The translations under genes were made by a program, and so were the position numbers. Source: Staphylococcus epidermidis (GTDB lineage Bacteria; Bacillota; Bacilli; Staphylococcales; Staphylococcaceae). Taken from it: a DNA stretch of 64,000 nucleotides. Shown here one piece after another: positions 1 to 10,306 of the stretch. The stretch spans positions 1,798,001 through 1,862,000 of the forward strand of contig NZ_AP019721.1 of the NCBI RefSeq assembly GCF_006742205.1, read 5' to 3'. Position 1 is the first letter of the stretch, and each line of letters opens with the position of its first letter. The notes under the pieces were generated by a model. That model worked only from the letters and a program-made list of their open reading frames with translations, was not told the DNA's origin and searched no databases.

Positions 1-2
1 AA

Positions 3-1025
3 GATTTATATCTATACGGTACAGTCAATAACAGAACAGGATGGATTGCTGCTAAGGATTTAATCCAAAACAGTACTGACGCTCAATCAACACCATATAA
101 CTATACTTTTGTTATCAATAATAGTAAAAGTTATTTCTATATGGATCCAACAAAAGCAAACCGATATTCTTTAAAACCATATTATGAACAAACTTTCACA
201 GTCATTAAGCAAAAAAATATTAATGGCGTTAAATGGTACTATGGTCAACTTTTAGACGGTAAATATGTTTGGATAAAATCAACTGACTTAGTTAAGGAAA
301 AAATTAAATATGCATATACTGGAATGACTTTAAATAACGCGATAAATATCCAATCTCGTCTTAAATATAAACCACAAGTACAAAATGAGCCTTTGAAATG
401 GTCAAATGCTAATTATAGTCAAATTAAAAATGCTATGGATACAAAGCGTTTAGCTAATGATTCATCCTTAAAATATCAATTCTTACGTTTAGATCAACCA
501 CAATACTTGTCAGCACAAGCTCTCAATAAATTATTAAAAGGCAAAGGTGTACTTGAAAACCAAGGCGCTGCATTTAGCCAAGCTGCACGTAAGTATGGTC
601 TAAATGAAATTTATCTTATCTCACATGCTTTAGTAGAAACAGGTAATGGAACTTCACAACTTGCTAAAGGTGGAGATGTTTCAAAAGGTAAATTCACAAC
701 TAAAACAGGTCACAAATACCATAATGTCTTTGGAATTGGTGCATTTGACAATAATGCACTTGTAGATGGTATCAAATACGCTAAAAATGCTGGATGGACT
801 TCTGTCTCTAAAGCAATTATTGGTGGCGCTAAATTCATTGGAAATTCATACGTGAAAGCAGGACAAAATACGCTATATAAAATGCGTTGGAATCCTGCAA
901 ACCCTGGTACGCATCAATATGCAACTGATATTAATTGGGCAAATGTCAACGCACAAGTATTAAAACAATTTTATGATAAAATTGGTGAAGTCGGTAAGTA
1001 CTTCGAAATTCCAACATACAAATAA
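3..1025 (+). CDS. atl: Bifunctional autolysin Atl, C-terminal part (5' end outside window)
   Basis: The reading frame is open from the window edge, so the gene is cut at its 5' end. The first ~100 residues visible contain GW-type cell-wall targeting repeat sequence (GWIAAKDL, WYYGQLLDGKYVWIKSTDL). The rest is an endo-beta-N-acetylglucosaminidase domain with the motif LISHALVETGNGTSQLA, where the Glu is the expected catalytic acid, ending in the usual KYFEIPTYK tail. Atl is secreted and cleaved into an amidase and a glucosaminidase that hydrolyse septal peptidoglycan for daughter-cell separation; only the glucosaminidase end is seen here. A rho-independent terminator follows directly. The family assignment is firm. 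The amidase half and signal peptide cannot be checked. Confidence 0.95.
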   Translation, partial: DLYLYGTVNNRTGWIAAKDLIQNSTDAQSTPYNYTFVINNSKSYFYMDPTKANRYSLKPYYEQTFTVIKQKNINGVKWYYGQLLDGKYVWIKSTDLVKEKIKYAYTGMTLNNAINIQSRLKYKPQVQNEPLKWSNANYSQIKNAMDTKRLANDSSLKYQFLRLDQPQYLSAQALNKLLKGKGVLENQGAAFSQAARKYGLNEIYLISHALVETGNGTSQLAKGGDVSKGKFTTKTGHKYHNVFGIGAFDNNALVDGIKYAKNAGWTSVSKAIIGGAKFIGNSYVKAGQNTLYKMRWNPANPGTHQYATDINWANVNAQVLKQFYDKIGEVGKYFEIPTYK

Positions 1026-1031
1026 ATATGA

Positions 1032-1079
1032 AGTAAGGCAGCTCTCATAGTTCATGAAAGTAGAGCTGCCTACTTTTTT
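1032..1079 (+). terminator. Rho-independent terminator of atl
   Basis: A GGCAGCTCT/AGAGCTGCC stem starts 7 bases after the atl stop codon and is followed by a run of T on the plus strand. Confidence 0.9.
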
Positions 1080-1144
1080 GATGATTATTTATCCTGTCAC
1101 TGCTTCGAATATGACATATGCTAAATATTAAACTTTTTCAAATA

Positions 1145-1202
1145 TAAAAAAGCTAAGCACACTTATATGTAATTTAATATTACAATTCAGTTGCTTAGCT
1201 TT
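1145..1202 (-). terminator. Terminator downstream of the MarR-family gene
   Basis: Inverted repeat AAAGCTAAGCA ... TGCTTAGCTTT, with a T-rich tail when read on the minus strand. It lies about 60 bases beyond the stop of the minus-strand regulator gene. The loop is long (about 32 bases), so efficiency is uncertain. Confidence 0.7.
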
Positions 1203-1264
1203 ATATGTTTATATATAATTGAATGTATTTTACACTTAACATCATAATTAAAAACCGATATATA

Positions 1265-1684
1265 TCAGATGAAAATGTGTCTACTATTAAGTTTGTTTAA
1301 TAATTGATTTAAACTTGCAATTTCGTCTGAAGATAGACATTGACATCTCGCTTCAATTAACTCGCATCTCGCCGTGTTGATTTGCTGAATTAAAGCCCTT
1401 GCTTCTTCAGTTAATATCAGTTCTTTACATCGTAAATCTTCATGAGATTGTTGACTCATGATATAACCTTTTTGGACTAACTTTTTAATCCATCTTGATA
1501 CAATTGATTGTTCCCTACTAATCTTCATAGTTAAATCGTATTGAGATAAACGATCATAATTATATAAAATACGTAGTAACTCTAATTGTTCAGAAGTAAT
1601 GTCAGTTCGTTGACCAAAGCGTCTATTAACTAAATTCAAATCATTATTTGTCAGTGTGATAAGTTTTTCAAGTTGTTTATACAT
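1265..1684 (-). CDS. MarR-family transcriptional regulator
   Basis: The 139-residue protein has the length and layout of MarR/SarA-class winged-helix repressors: an N-terminal dimerisation helix, a helix-turn-helix around residues 50-75 (LSQYDLTMKISREQSIVSRWIKKLVQKGYI), and a wing with the conserved D-x-R (HEDLRCKELILTEEA). It lies between atl and the acyltransferase gene, as in S. aureus, where the orthologous position also holds a MarR-type gene. The ligand and regulon cannot be told from sequence. It has four cysteines, two of them (C126 region, EARCQCLS) close together, which would fit redox sensing but is only a speculation. Confidence 0.85.
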   Translation of the reverse strand: MYKQLEKLITLTNNDLNLVNRRFGQRTDITSEQLELLRILYNYDRLSQYDLTMKISREQSIVSRWIKKLVQKGYIMSQQSHEDLRCKELILTEEARALIQQINTARCELIEARCQCLSSDEIASLNQLLNKLNSRHIFI

Positions 1685-1837
1685 GTTGTTCTACTCCACT
1701 ATATTAAGTTAATAATATTATATGCCTTATTTATAAATTATACAATACAAATATACACATTGCACAAATTCGTTGCATCATTACCTATTTTTATACTACA
1801 TTAGAGTATGTCTAAATTGTAAAAAAGGAGAGCGTTT

Positions 1838-2845
1838 ATGACAGCCATCAAAGATAGGGATTATTTTTTCGATAATGCTCGAGCAATATTGATATTTCTA
1901 GTCGTATTAGGACATTTATTACAGCCTTATACATCTGAAGATAAATTTTTACAAGCTTTATATTTATTAATATATAGCTTTCATATGCCTACCTTTCTGT
2001 TTATCTCAGGCTATTTTGCTAAGAATTTAGATAAACCTAACTATTTAGAAAAAATTGCAAAAAAATTACTTCTTCCTTATGTAATATTTTTTGCGTTTTT
2101 CTCACTTTATTACTATTTCACTGGTAAAGAAGATGCAATTCAATTAGACCCATTTAATCCGGTTTTTGCATTGTGGTTTTTACTCACCCTTTTTTTCTTT
2201 CACGTTGTTTTAGTTATAGTGAGAAGGTATAATCCGTATATTGTATTATTCATATCCATACTTGTTTCTGTATTAGCTGGTTTCTCTGGCAATATCGATA
2301 GTTATATGAGTATATCAAGAACCATTGTGTTCTTCCCTATCTTCTTTATAGGACATTTGGTTACACAATCACATACGGAAAAACTTAGAAATAAAAAATG
2401 GATCCCCATTTCAATAATCATTCTGATTACCTTCTTTATAGGATACACAATCCATCCTATTAATGGAGATTGGTTATTAGGAAGTACACCTTATACTTCT
2501 TTAGAAAGTAACGGGGAGGATGTTTATAGTCCTCTAAAACGCTTATTACTCTATATCATTATACTTTTAACTATGTGTGCATTTCTAAATCTAATGCCAC
2601 AAACTAAGCGTATTTATACATATATAGGACAGCGCACAATGTTTGTTTATTTATTACACGGTATCGTTATAGGAGTCATTCGCGGGTTTGATTTATATCC
2701 ATTTAAGGATCAGATTTCTATCTTTACCTATCTTTATTTATTTATCAGTGCGAGTGTGATTGTATTAATATTATCTTCAAAATGGGTTTGCAAATGGACG
2801 AATCCGTTCATTAATTTAAAAAGGCCCTCTCAATTTAAAAATTAA
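1838..2845 (+). CDS. Membrane acyltransferase (acyltransferase-3 / fucose 4-O-acetylase-like)
   Basis: This is a 335-residue polytopic membrane protein with about ten hydrophobic segments. It opens with the acyltransferase-3 signature RDYFFDNARAILIFLVVLGHLLQPY, which contains the conserved His (GHLL), and has SFHMPTFLFISGYF in the second segment. Enzymes of this family transfer acetyl or succinyl groups from cytoplasmic donors to extracellular glycans. The closest named group is the fucose 4-O-acetylase/NolL-like set. The glycan acceptor is unknown. The start is supported by the AGGAG-type site 7 bases upstream. The gene keeps its S. aureus position between the MarR gene and the aminotransferase. 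Confidence 0.85.
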   Translation: MTAIKDRDYFFDNARAILIFLVVLGHLLQPYTSEDKFLQALYLLIYSFHMPTFLFISGYFAKNLDKPNYLEKIAKKLLLPYVIFFAFFSLYYYFTGKEDAIQLDPFNPVFALWFLLTLFFFHVVLVIVRRYNPYIVLFISILVSVLAGFSGNIDSYMSISRTIVFFPIFFIGHLVTQSHTEKLRNKKWIPISIIILITFFIGYTIHPINGDWLLGSTPYTSLESNGEDVYSPLKRLLLYIIILLTMCAFLNLMPQTKRIYTYIGQRTMFVYLLHGIVIGVIRGFDLYPFKDQISIFTYLYLFISASVIVLILSSKWVCKWTNPFINLKRPSQFKN

Positions 2846-2871
2846 AATTTCATAAAACAATTCAGTAAATC

Positions 2872-2961
2872 ACCAAAATGTAGAGATTAAAATATGTTAT
2901 GATAGTAATAATTTGAAAGAATTATGAGACTATTTAAACAATTTAAATACTACATTTTGGT
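2872..2961. promoter_or_regulatory. Dyad ACCAAAATGTAG/CTACATTTTGGT flanking the aminotransferase promoter
   Basis: A perfect 12-base inverted repeat has arms at 2872-2883 and 2950-2961. Between the arms sits a good -10 box (TATGAT near 2897). The arms are 66 bases apart and the first lies upstream of the probable transcription start, so the structure looks more like a paired operator than an RNA hairpin. The binding protein is unknown. Confidence 0.5.
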
Positions 2962-2987
2962 ATTTTTATATAGAGAGGTTTTAGCAA

Positions 2988-4172
2988 ATGAAATTATCAT
3001 TAAATTCAAGTTCAAAATTTTTAAGAGCCCCTAGTATTCGTCAATTTTCTAATAGAATTAAAGCGATTGACGATTGTGTTAATTTAACAATTGGACAACC
3101 CGATTTTCCTATGCCAGATGTGGTCAAAAATGCTTATATCAAAGCAATCAAAAACGATAAAACAAGTTATTCTCATAACAAAGGTTTATTTGAAACACGC
3201 GAAGCTATTAGCCAATATTTTAAACGAAAATATAATTTCCTTTATAGTGAGGAAGAAATCATCGTTACTAATGGTGCGAGTGAAGCATTAGATACATCGT
3301 TAAGAAGCATTATTGAGCCTGGCGATGATATACTTATTCCAGGACCGATATACGCTGGTTATATCCCATTAGTTGAAACTCTAGGTGGAAATCCAGTATA
3401 TATAGATACCACACAATCAGATTTTAAAGTAACACCTGAACTGATTGAGTCGCATCTAACGCATAAAACTAAAGCTATACTTCTAAATTACCCTACCAAC
3501 CCAACAGGTGTAATACTCGAACGCTCTGAAGTCAAAAATATAGTAGACACACTTGTAAACAAACACATTTTTATAATCAGTGATGAGATTTATGCTGAAA
3601 ATACGTTTAAAGGACAACATACATCTTTTGCTGAATTTCCAGAAATTCGAGATCAATTATTACTTATAGGTGGTTTGAGTAAGTCCCATTCTGCAACAGG
3701 TATTCGAATCGGCTTTTTACTTGGTCCTGAATATTTAATTGAAAAATTAACCTTTATGCACGCTTACAATTGTATTTGTGCAAATGTACCAGCTCAAATT
3801 GCTTGTACTACCGCTTTAAATGAAGGGATAAATGCCCCTCTATACATGAATCGTGATTATATCGAACGTCGTAATTACCTGAAAGAAAAATTAGAATCAT
3901 TAGGCTTCGAATTAACTGCTCAACCTGAAGGCGCATTTTACATCTTCCCTAGTATTAAAAGATTTACGGAAAACGATTTTGAATTTTGTGTTGATGTGTT
4001 GGAGAAAGCACACTTAGCTATGGTTCCTGGTTCTTCCTTCACCGATATTGGCAAAGGGTATATTCGAATTTCATATGCTTATGATATGGAAACATTAAAA
4101 AAAGGAATGCATCGATTAGAAAATTATTTACAGCAACATTATCCAGAGCAAATGACCACTCCAACTAAATAA
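2988..4172 (+). CDS. Class I/II PLP aminotransferase (PatA-like)
   Basis: This 394-residue fold-type I aminotransferase has the GASEALD pyridine-binding region near residue 96, LNYPTNPTG near 167, the SDEIYAE aspartate motif near 198, and the Schiff-base lysine K232 in GGLSKSHS. A C-terminal R-I-S motif (YIRISYA) would bind the substrate carboxylate. The family includes N-acetyl-LL-diaminopimelate aminotransferase PatA and aromatic aminotransferases; the substrate cannot be assigned from sequence. The start has a GAGAGG site 9 bases upstream. The gene is followed by a bidirectional terminator and then by the oppositely oriented menB. Position and length match the S. aureus orthologue. Confidence 0.88.
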   Translation: MKLSLNSSSKFLRAPSIRQFSNRIKAIDDCVNLTIGQPDFPMPDVVKNAYIKAIKNDKTSYSHNKGLFETREAISQYFKRKYNFLYSEEEIIVTNGASEALDTSLRSIIEPGDDILIPGPIYAGYIPLVETLGGNPVYIDTTQSDFKVTPELIESHLTHKTKAILLNYPTNPTGVILERSEVKNIVDTLVNKHIFIISDEIYAENTFKGQHTSFAEFPEIRDQLLLIGGLSKSHSATGIRIGFLLGPEYLIEKLTFMHAYNCICANVPAQIACTTALNEGINAPLYMNRDYIERRNYLKEKLESLGFELTAQPEGAFYIFPSIKRFTENDFEFCVDVLEKAHLAMVPGSSFTDIGKGYIRISYAYDMETLKKGMHRLENYLQQHYPEQMTTPTK

Positions 4173-4396
4173 ATCGTCTGGCAAACGTTTATTCCTGAAT
4201 TGAAATTTATGAGTGTACCAAGCCCACACAACAATAGGTTTAAATGTATCAAGTGTGTGTGCTTATCTGAGATTTACACTCGCAAATCGTGAGCATCCAC
4301 TTTAAATAGTACATTTTCATTTTTTACATTGGTGATTACTTATATCTCCCAATTTTGCTAATAGTTACTGATACTTATTAATTCCAATGAAATAAT

Positions 4397-4435
4397 AAAA
4401 TCGCCTAAGACATAATTCGTGTCTTAGGCGATTTT
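4397..4435. terminator. Bidirectional terminator between the aminotransferase gene and menB
   Basis: A 16-base perfect stem, AAAATCGCCTAAGACA and its complement, with a 7-base loop. T runs on both strands serve the two converging genes. The rest of the 344-base gap (4173-4516) shows no gene; in S. aureus the sspABC protease operon occupies this position. Confidence 0.92.
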
Positions 4436-4516
4436 AAATAATTGCTATTCAGTAACTAGATTGGAATTGTAATTATAATATGCATTTCAAAACCAGTCTA
4501 TTATTCAACATATTGC

Positions 4517-5335
4517 TTATGGGAATTTAGGGAATTGGTCAAAATCAGGATTACGTTTTTCTTTAAACGCGTCACGTCCTTCTTTCGCTTCATCAGTAGT
4601 ATAGTAAAGTAAAGTCGCATCTCCAGCCATTTGTTGTAAACCAGCTAAACCATCAGTATCAGCATTCATTGCTGCTTTTAAGAAACGTAAAGCAGTTGGT
4701 GAGTGTTGCATGATGTCTTTACACCATTTAACTGTTTCGTCTTCAACTTGTTCTAATGGAACTACAGTATTCACTAAGCCCATATCCAAAGCTTCCTGTG
4801 CATTATATTGACGGCATAAGTACCAGATTTCTCTTGCTTTTTTATGGCCAACTATACGAGCTAGGTAGCCAGAACCGTACCCAGCATCAAATGAGCCTAC
4901 TTTTGGTCCAGTTTGTCCAAAAATAGCATTGTCTGCAGCGATAGTTAAATCACAAACAACATTAAGTACATTTCCTCCACCAATTGCATAGCCTCTAACC
5001 ATTGCTATTACTGGTTTAGGAATCACACGAATTAAACGTTGTAAATCTAATACATTTAAACGAGGAATATCATCTTCACCTACATAACCACCGTGTCCAC
5101 GTTTTTTTTGATCTCCACCTGAACAAAACGCTTTGTCCCCTTCACCAGTTAATACAATTACTGATACATTTTGATCATCACGCGCACGTGAAAATGCATC
5201 AATCATTTCAGCAACTGTTTTAGGAGTAAATGCATTTCTTACTTCTGGACGATTAATCGTTACTTTGGCAATCCCTTCGAAAAATTCATATTTAATTTCA
5301 TCATATTCTCTAAGTGTTTCCCACTGTCTAGTCAT
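4517..5335 (-). CDS. menB: 1,4-dihydroxy-2-naphthoyl-CoA synthase
   Basis: MenB cyclises o-succinylbenzoyl-CoA to 1,4-dihydroxy-2-naphthoyl-CoA in menaquinone synthesis. The 272-residue protein is a crotonase-fold enzyme with [12 protein letters not shown] near the N-terminus, the oxyanion-hole and substrate loop [16 protein letters not shown] near residue 72, and [14 protein letters not shown] near 118. The C-terminus [13 protein letters not shown] is typical of MenB. It overlaps the menH stop by 8 bases and is the last gene of the menF-menD-menH-menB unit. The start follows an AGGAG site within menH. Confidence 0.96.
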   Translation of the reverse strand: MTRQWETLREYDEIKYEFFEGIAKVTINRPEVRNAFTPKTVAEMIDAFSRARDDQNVSVIVLTGEGDKAFCSGGDQKKRGHGGYVGEDDIPRLNVLDLQRLIRVIPKPVIAMVRGYAIGGGNVLNVVCDLTIAADNAIFGQTGPKVGSFDAGYGSGYLARIVGHKKAREIWYLCRQYNAQEALDMGLVNTVVPLEQVEDETVKWCKDIMQHSPTALRFLKAAMNADTDGLAGLQQMAGDATLLYYTTDEAKEGRDAFKEKRNPDFDQFPKFP

Positions 5336-6131
5336 TTTGCTCCTCCTTTAAAAAACCTAATATTATTGTATCAAATTCCGTACTATCTTCCACATGAATT
5401 GTATGTCCGACATTAGAAATTTGAACTTTATGACTATCTTGTAAGTGATTCTCTAATTGTTGTCCTATCTGAACAAACTTTTTATCTTTTTCCCCTACTA
5501 AAATTAAAGTAGGAATGCGTATCAATGATAGATGTGGCCATAAATTAGGCATATGACCAGTACCATAATCACGAAGTGCTTTGGCCAATTTATTAGCATC
5601 TTGATTCAAGCGATTATTGCGAATACTTTGGCGTATCTCAGGTGCTAGATTATACTGCGAACGAAAAAGTGGTAACTTTTCCCAATCATTCACAAAAATA
5701 TCTAAACCAGCAATTTCAAGTACTTTTGCACGTGCAGCATCCACTTGGGCACGTTCTACTTTATCCGTCTCATTTTGAATACCTGCTGAAGTACTCACTA
5801 AGAGCAACCCTGATAGCGTTTCATTACCATGTATAGCATAATAAAGTGCTACCCGGCCACCCATAGAGTAACCTAGAAGAAACACATCATATGTTTGATA
5901 TTGTATTAAAACTTCATCAAGTTGACGTGTAATAAACGGGAAATCCCACACTTCGTCCATAGATGAAGTATCTAAGCCATGGCCAGGCAAGTCAATTGTG
6001 AGCACGTTTGTATGTTCTACGAGGCGTTCTATATGTGAATGATAAGTAGTAGCATCACTTATAAAACCATGCAACATCACCAATAATTGCTTACTTTGGT
6101 TCTTAGATTCATAAAAATTATAATGTAACAT
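5328..6131 (-). CDS. menH: MenH-like alpha/beta hydrolase (SHCHC synthase)
   Basis: MenH eliminates pyruvate from SEPHCHC to give SHCHC in menaquinone synthesis. The protein is 267 residues when started at the ATG of [12 protein letters not shown]; a start 12 bases further upstream is also possible. The alpha/beta-hydrolase marks are the oxyanion loop [14 protein letters not shown], the nucleophile elbow GYSMGGR (Ser about residue 89), the acid in LVGEKDKKF and the catalytic His in VGHTIHVED. Its start overlaps the end of menD by 14 bases, which points to translational coupling. Confidence 0.93.
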   Translation of the reverse strand: MLHYNFYESKNQSKQLLVMLHGFISDATTYHSHIERLVEHTNVLTIDLPGHGLDTSSMDEVWDFPFITRQLDEVLIQYQTYDVFLLGYSMGGRVALYYAIHGNETLSGLLLVSTSAGIQNETDKVERAQVDAARAKVLEIAGLDIFVNDWEKLPLFRSQYNLAPEIRQSIRNNRLNQDANKLAKALRDYGTGHMPNLWPHLSLIRIPTLILVGEKDKKFVQIGQQLENHLQDSHKVQISNVGHTIHVEDSTEFDTIILGFLKEEQND

Positions 6132-7791
6132 TAACAATCTCACTCAATTTCTGATATAAATTTTGGTGTTGATGCAAATTTTCGTCTCTATTGGTTATAA
6201 CTTCATACATGTGAGAACCCATTTTAGATAATTCAGCATATTTAAAGTCAGTCAAATTATCAAAGCGCTTAAATGTAAAATCATATAACAGTGCAGTATA
6301 TTCAAAGTTTAAGCCTGTTGGTGTTCCAAATAATCGCTCAAAATATTTTGTAGCCGATCGTTTTTGAGGTAAATATGAAAAGATACCTCCTCCGTTGTTA
6401 TTAACTAATACAATGTTAATATGAAGTTCATTTAATTTGGCCATTAATAAACCGTTCATGTCATGATAAAAAGATAAATCACCAATAAGCAATGTCACAT
6501 TCTTATGTGCCGCCATACCTAGCGCAGTTGAAACTACTCCGTCTATTCCATTGGCACCCCGATTAGCGTATACAGATGCCTCACTATCAAACAGTAAATT
6601 ATCGACATCTCTAATTGGCATACTATTTCCAACAAATAATGTATCTTCTTTTGTAAGTTTTTGAATTAAACTCCCTACATATGCCGCTTCATCTGTCGCA
6701 TGCTTTAAGTAATCACTTATTTCAATGCGTGCTTGTTGTTCAAGTGATTGCCATTGCTGTAACCATTTTTTTCGTTCAACAAGTGGTTCTTCCATTAATG
6801 AACGGAAAAAATCATTTGCTGAAATCTCATAAGATATATGAGGTGGTGTCGGAAATACATCAATTTGATCATTATTCTGCACAATAATTTGATACGCATC
6901 GGTTTTCTTCAACCATTGATTTAATTTTTTAGAAATAACTGGCTTACCTACACGTATGACATAGTCTACTTCTAAATTTAATCCTGCTCGATACAATAAA
7001 TCATAAGTGGTTATAACATTAGGATGTTTCTCTTTACGAAGCTGACTAAGGGGATCTGCTAAGATTGGCAGATCATATATAGTTGAATACGTTAATATTT
7101 GATCAACAGCTTGGTGTTGCATATCTCCGACAATGATGAGACCATTTTTTTCTTGTAATATGTCTTTTATATCATCTACCGAAATCGATTTCTGATAATG
7201 AGGTAACGTTTTAGTTACAGATGTTAATAAATCGACACGATCTAAATCTGGTGTTAGTGGTTCTCTAAATGGTAAATTAAAATGAATCGGTCCTCGGTGT
7301 GGTCCATATAAATATTGACTTGCAATTTGCATTTGATAATTAATTGTATCAATTGTATGTTCACTTCCATCAGCAATCGGCAAATCAAATTGAAAGTTCA
7401 CATAATTACTAAACATATTTACCTGATTGATTGCTTGAGGTGCACCCACACTGCGCAGTTCATGCGGTCTGTCGCTCGTTAAAACAACGAGAGGCAAACG
7501 ACTAATTTGACTTTCAGCTATAGCGGGTGTGTAGTTCGCAGCGGCTGTTCCAGATGTACAAAGAATTGCTACAGGTTTTTCGCTACCTTTAATAAGACCT
7601 AAAGCAAAAAATGCAGCACTTCGCTCATCAGGGTGAATCCATGTTTTAATATTTGGATGTGCTTCGAAAACAAGTGCTAATGGTGTTGAACGTGAACCTG
7701 GACTAATTACTACTTCTCTTACACCATAAGCATAAAGCTCTGAAGCAAATGAAAATACTTGTTCAGTTAAAGCTTCACTATGATTCATCAT
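6118..7791 (-). CDS. menD: SEPHCHC synthase MenD
   Basis: This thiamine-diphosphate enzyme condenses isochorismate with 2-oxoglutarate in the first committed step of menaquinone synthesis. Its 557 residues match the family length. The N-terminal Pyr domain carries [13 protein letters not shown] and the conserved Glu in [17 protein letters not shown]. The C-terminal PP domain carries [11 protein letters not shown] and the metal/ThDP motif [13 protein letters not shown] near residue 437. The gene overlaps the menF 3' end by 14 bases, and AGGAG lies inside menF just upstream of the start. Two adjacent ATG codons leave a one-codon uncertainty. Confidence 0.96.
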   Translation of the reverse strand: MMNHSEALTEQVFSFASELYAYGVREVVISPGSRSTPLALVFEAHPNIKTWIHPDERSAAFFALGLIKGSEKPVAILCTSGTAAANYTPAIAESQISRLPLVVLTSDRPHELRSVGAPQAINQVNMFSNYVNFQFDLPIADGSEHTIDTINYQMQIASQYLYGPHRGPIHFNLPFREPLTPDLDRVDLLTSVTKTLPHYQKSISVDDIKDILQEKNGLIIVGDMQHQAVDQILTYSTIYDLPILADPLSQLRKEKHPNVITTYDLLYRAGLNLEVDYVIRVGKPVISKKLNQWLKKTDAYQIIVQNNDQIDVFPTPPHISYEISANDFFRSLMEEPLVERKKWLQQWQSLEQQARIEISDYLKHATDEAAYVGSLIQKLTKEDTLFVGNSMPIRDVDNLLFDSEASVYANRGANGIDGVVSTALGMAAHKNVTLLIGDLSFYHDMNGLLMAKLNELHINIVLVNNNGGGIFSYLPQKRSATKYFERLFGTPTGLNFEYTALLYDFTFKRFDNLTDFKYAELSKMGSHMYEVITNRDENLHQHQNLYQKLSEIVNVTL

Positions 7792-9148
7792 TATTATCTA
7801 CTCCTAAGGCGTTCATCATTGGTGAGAATTTAACTGCAGTTTCAGCAACTTCACTATCAGGATCCGAATTTTTAACAATGCCGCATCCAGCGTATAAAGT
7901 CGCTTGTTGCTCTTTAATTAGCATAGAACGTATAGCAACAATGAATTCACAATCATCATAAACATCAATATAGCCTACCGGCGCGCCATATAAACCTCGA
8001 GTACCAAACTCTTTATTCTCAATAAAATCAAGCGCTTCTTCTTTAGGGTAGCCACCTAACGCAGGTGTAGGATGTAAACGATCGATTAAACCAATGTATG
8101 ATTTGTCATTTAAATTAGCTTTGATTTCCGTATATAAATGATACATATGATCATTTTTTAAAATATTAGGCGTTTCATTGTACTCTACATCCTGTACAAA
8201 AGGCTCAATATCATTTAAGATGCTCTCAACAACAAAACGATGTTCTCCTAAATTTTTCTTATCTTTAAGAAATGCCTCTATATTCTTATTATCTATTTGC
8301 TCATTATGTGTACGTTTAATGGTACCTGCTACAGCTTTTGTAGATAAAACACCATCTTCAACTTTGATTAATTGCTCAGGCGTTTGAGAAAAGAATATTG
8401 ACTGATTAGCTTCTAATAAAAATATATAACTATTTTTTTCATTTTCAAGAGCCCGGTTTAAAACATATGGAATATTGATTTTTTTATCAAATTTGACTAA
8501 ACGACGACGTGCGAGAACGATTTTTTTATTGTCGTCAATCGTATCAATCGCTTCTTTTACGAGATCACGCCAATCATCCTTATAAATATCTTCCATACGC
8601 GTCACATCTCCAAGTGCTTCCTCAGGGTTATCCATGGTTGTTTGTTCAAAATGTGCCACTAAAGTTTTAAATGCTTGTAAATCAAAATCTTGTCGCTTTG
8701 TTGTATAAGTTAGATAAGTACGCGTACCTTCATTAGAAATTAATACTTTAGGTAAAACAAAATGGTTTAAACCATATTCTCTCCATTCATCATCTGATTT
8801 GTGACTCGAAAATTGAAAACCGCCACACAATCTAAGATGATGATATTTATTATGTGGATGAATAAGTTCAATATTATTTTTTAATTTTTCCCAGTCCTTA
8901 AAAATGGATTGCTTATTCTCAAAGTCGTTTTTAAACCTATGAATAGCATGATATCCAAAATACGAAGAATAATTATCATTTAAGCGCATGTAAAAACGGT
9001 CCCCAGCATCTTTTTCAGTTAAATGAAACAACACACTAGGTTTCATAGTTTTATTTAATTCAACTTCAACTGAAACCCAATCTTTTGTACTTTCATATAA
9101 CTTATCGACGATTGCCTGTTCGTCTACATTCACATCCATTTTTTTCAC
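7778..9148 (-). CDS. menF: Isochorismate synthase MenF
   Basis: This 456-residue chorismate-binding enzyme converts chorismate to isochorismate for menaquinone. The C-terminal half has the family core: [12 protein letters not shown] near residue 220, [12 protein letters not shown], the general-acid region [36 protein letters not shown] and the Mg-binding stretch [16 protein letters not shown]. The N-terminus is variable, as usual. The start is taken as GTG at 9148, because the GGAG site lies about 6 bases upstream; the ATG three codons later would be too far from it. The gene heads the menF-D-H-B operon and is divergent from menA across a 160-base promoter region. Confidence 0.93.
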   Translation of the reverse strand: MKKMDVNVDEQAIVDKLYESTKDWVSVEVELNKTMKPSVLFHLTEKDAGDRFYMRLNDNYSSYFGYHAIHRFKNDFENKQSIFKDWEKLKNNIELIHPHNKYHHLRLCGGFQFSSHKSDDEWREYGLNHFVLPKVLISNEGTRTYLTYTTKRQDFDLQAFKTLVAHFEQTTMDNPEEALGDVTRMEDIYKDDWRDLVKEAIDTIDDNKKIVLARRRLVKFDKKINIPYVLNRALENEKNSYIFLLEANQSIFFSQTPEQLIKVEDGVLSTKAVAGTIKRTHNEQIDNKNIEAFLKDKKNLGEHRFVVESILNDIEPFVQDVEYNETPNILKNDHMYHLYTEIKANLNDKSYIGLIDRLHPTPALGGYPKEEALDFIENKEFGTRGLYGAPVGYIDVYDDCEFIVAIRSMLIKEQQATLYAGCGIVKNSDPDSEVAETAVKFSPMMNALGVDNNDES

Positions 9149-9308
9149 TTCTTTCTCCTCCGAATTTTACTCATTATTATATTGTATCATTTTTAATCTT
9201 TTATGTAGTTATTAATGCTTAAACTAAACATGCAATTTTTCACGTTGATTGACCTTTACTGGTGTTTCATTTAAAATGTTGATGATAAATCTATATAAAT
9301 AAGAGGTT

Positions 9309-10256
9309 GTGCATATCATGTCAGATCAATATCAACAATATTCCACTGTTAAGAAGTACTGGCAATTGATGAGACCTCATACTTTAACAGCCGCTGTTGT
9401 CCCTGTACTCGTTGGTACTGCAGCAGCTAAAATATATTTACTCGGTAGCGAAGACCATCTGAAATTCAGTCTTTTCTTAGCTATGTTGCTTGCATGTTTG
9501 TTAATTCAAGCTGCAACAAACATGTTTAATGAATACTATGACTTTAAAAAAGGTCTTGATGATCATACCTCTGTGGGTATTGGTGGCGCTATTGTACGTA
9601 ATGGTATGAGTCCTAAACAAGTAATGAATTTAGCAATTGCTTTTTACATCATTGCAGCACTTTTAGGTATCTTTTTAGCAATACAAAGCTCATTCTGGAT
9701 TATTCCAGTAGGCATAGTTTGTATGGCAATTGGCTATCTATATACCGGTGGCCCTATTCCAATTTCATGGACACCTTTTGGTGAACTATTTTCAGGATTA
9801 TTTATGGGTATGATTATCATACTACTTTCATTTTTCATACAAACCGGTAATGTTCAAGGATATGCCGTATGGTTAAGTATTCCAATAGTCATCACAATTG
9901 GTTTAATCAATATGGGTAACAATATTCGTGACCGTGTTAAAGACAAGGCTAGCGGTAGAAAAACTTTGCCTATACTTTTAGGTAAACGTGCTTCAGTTAT
10001 TTTTATGGCAATAATGTATGCCATCGCATACATCATTGTCATCATTACAGCCTTTTTTAAACCTGCGGGATCACTATTTTACTTGTTAGTTTTATTATCA
10101 TTCCCAATGCCTATTAAAGCAGTGAGACGTTTTAATAAAAATGATACACCTGAAACAATGATGCCTGCGATGGCTGCGACAGGTAAAACGAATACATTCT
10201 TTGGTTTATTGTATGCATTAGGAATCTATATTAGTGCACTTTTAGGTGCAATCTAA
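9309..10256 (+). CDS. menA: 1,4-dihydroxy-2-naphthoate polyprenyltransferase MenA
   Basis: This integral membrane UbiA-family prenyltransferase attaches the polyprenyl chain to dihydroxynaphthoate. About nine transmembrane segments are visible in 315 residues. The two Asp-rich Mg/diphosphate sites are NMFNEYYDFKKGLDDH near residue 75 and NMGNNIRDRVKDKASG near 200. The first codon shown is GTG (MHIMSDQ); the ATG three codons later at 9318 is an equally plausible start given the GAGG site. It is transcribed divergently from menF, so all late menaquinone genes of the window meet at one control region. Confidence 0.95.
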   Translation: MHIMSDQYQQYSTVKKYWQLMRPHTLTAAVVPVLVGTAAAKIYLLGSEDHLKFSLFLAMLLACLLIQAATNMFNEYYDFKKGLDDHTSVGIGGAIVRNGMSPKQVMNLAIAFYIIAALLGIFLAIQSSFWIIPVGIVCMAIGYLYTGGPIPISWTPFGELFSGLFMGMIIILLSFFIQTGNVQGYAVWLSIPIVITIGLINMGNNIRDRVKDKASGRKTLPILLGKRASVIFMAIMYAIAYIIVIITAFFKPAGSLFYLLVLLSFPMPIKAVRRFNKNDTPETMMPAMAATGKTNTFFGLLYALGIYISALLGAI

Positions 10257-10271
10257 ACTTTCACACGAATG

Positions 10272-10306
10272 AGTCTGGGACAATAATAATGCCCCAGGCT
10301 TTTTTA
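10272..10306 (+). terminator. Terminator of menA, first part of a dispersed staphylococcal repeat
   Basis: The stem is AGTCTGGG(A)CA ... TGCCCCAGGCT followed by T6. It resembles the stem GAGTCTGGGACA that opens many dispersed intergenic repeats in staphylococci. Confidence 0.8.
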
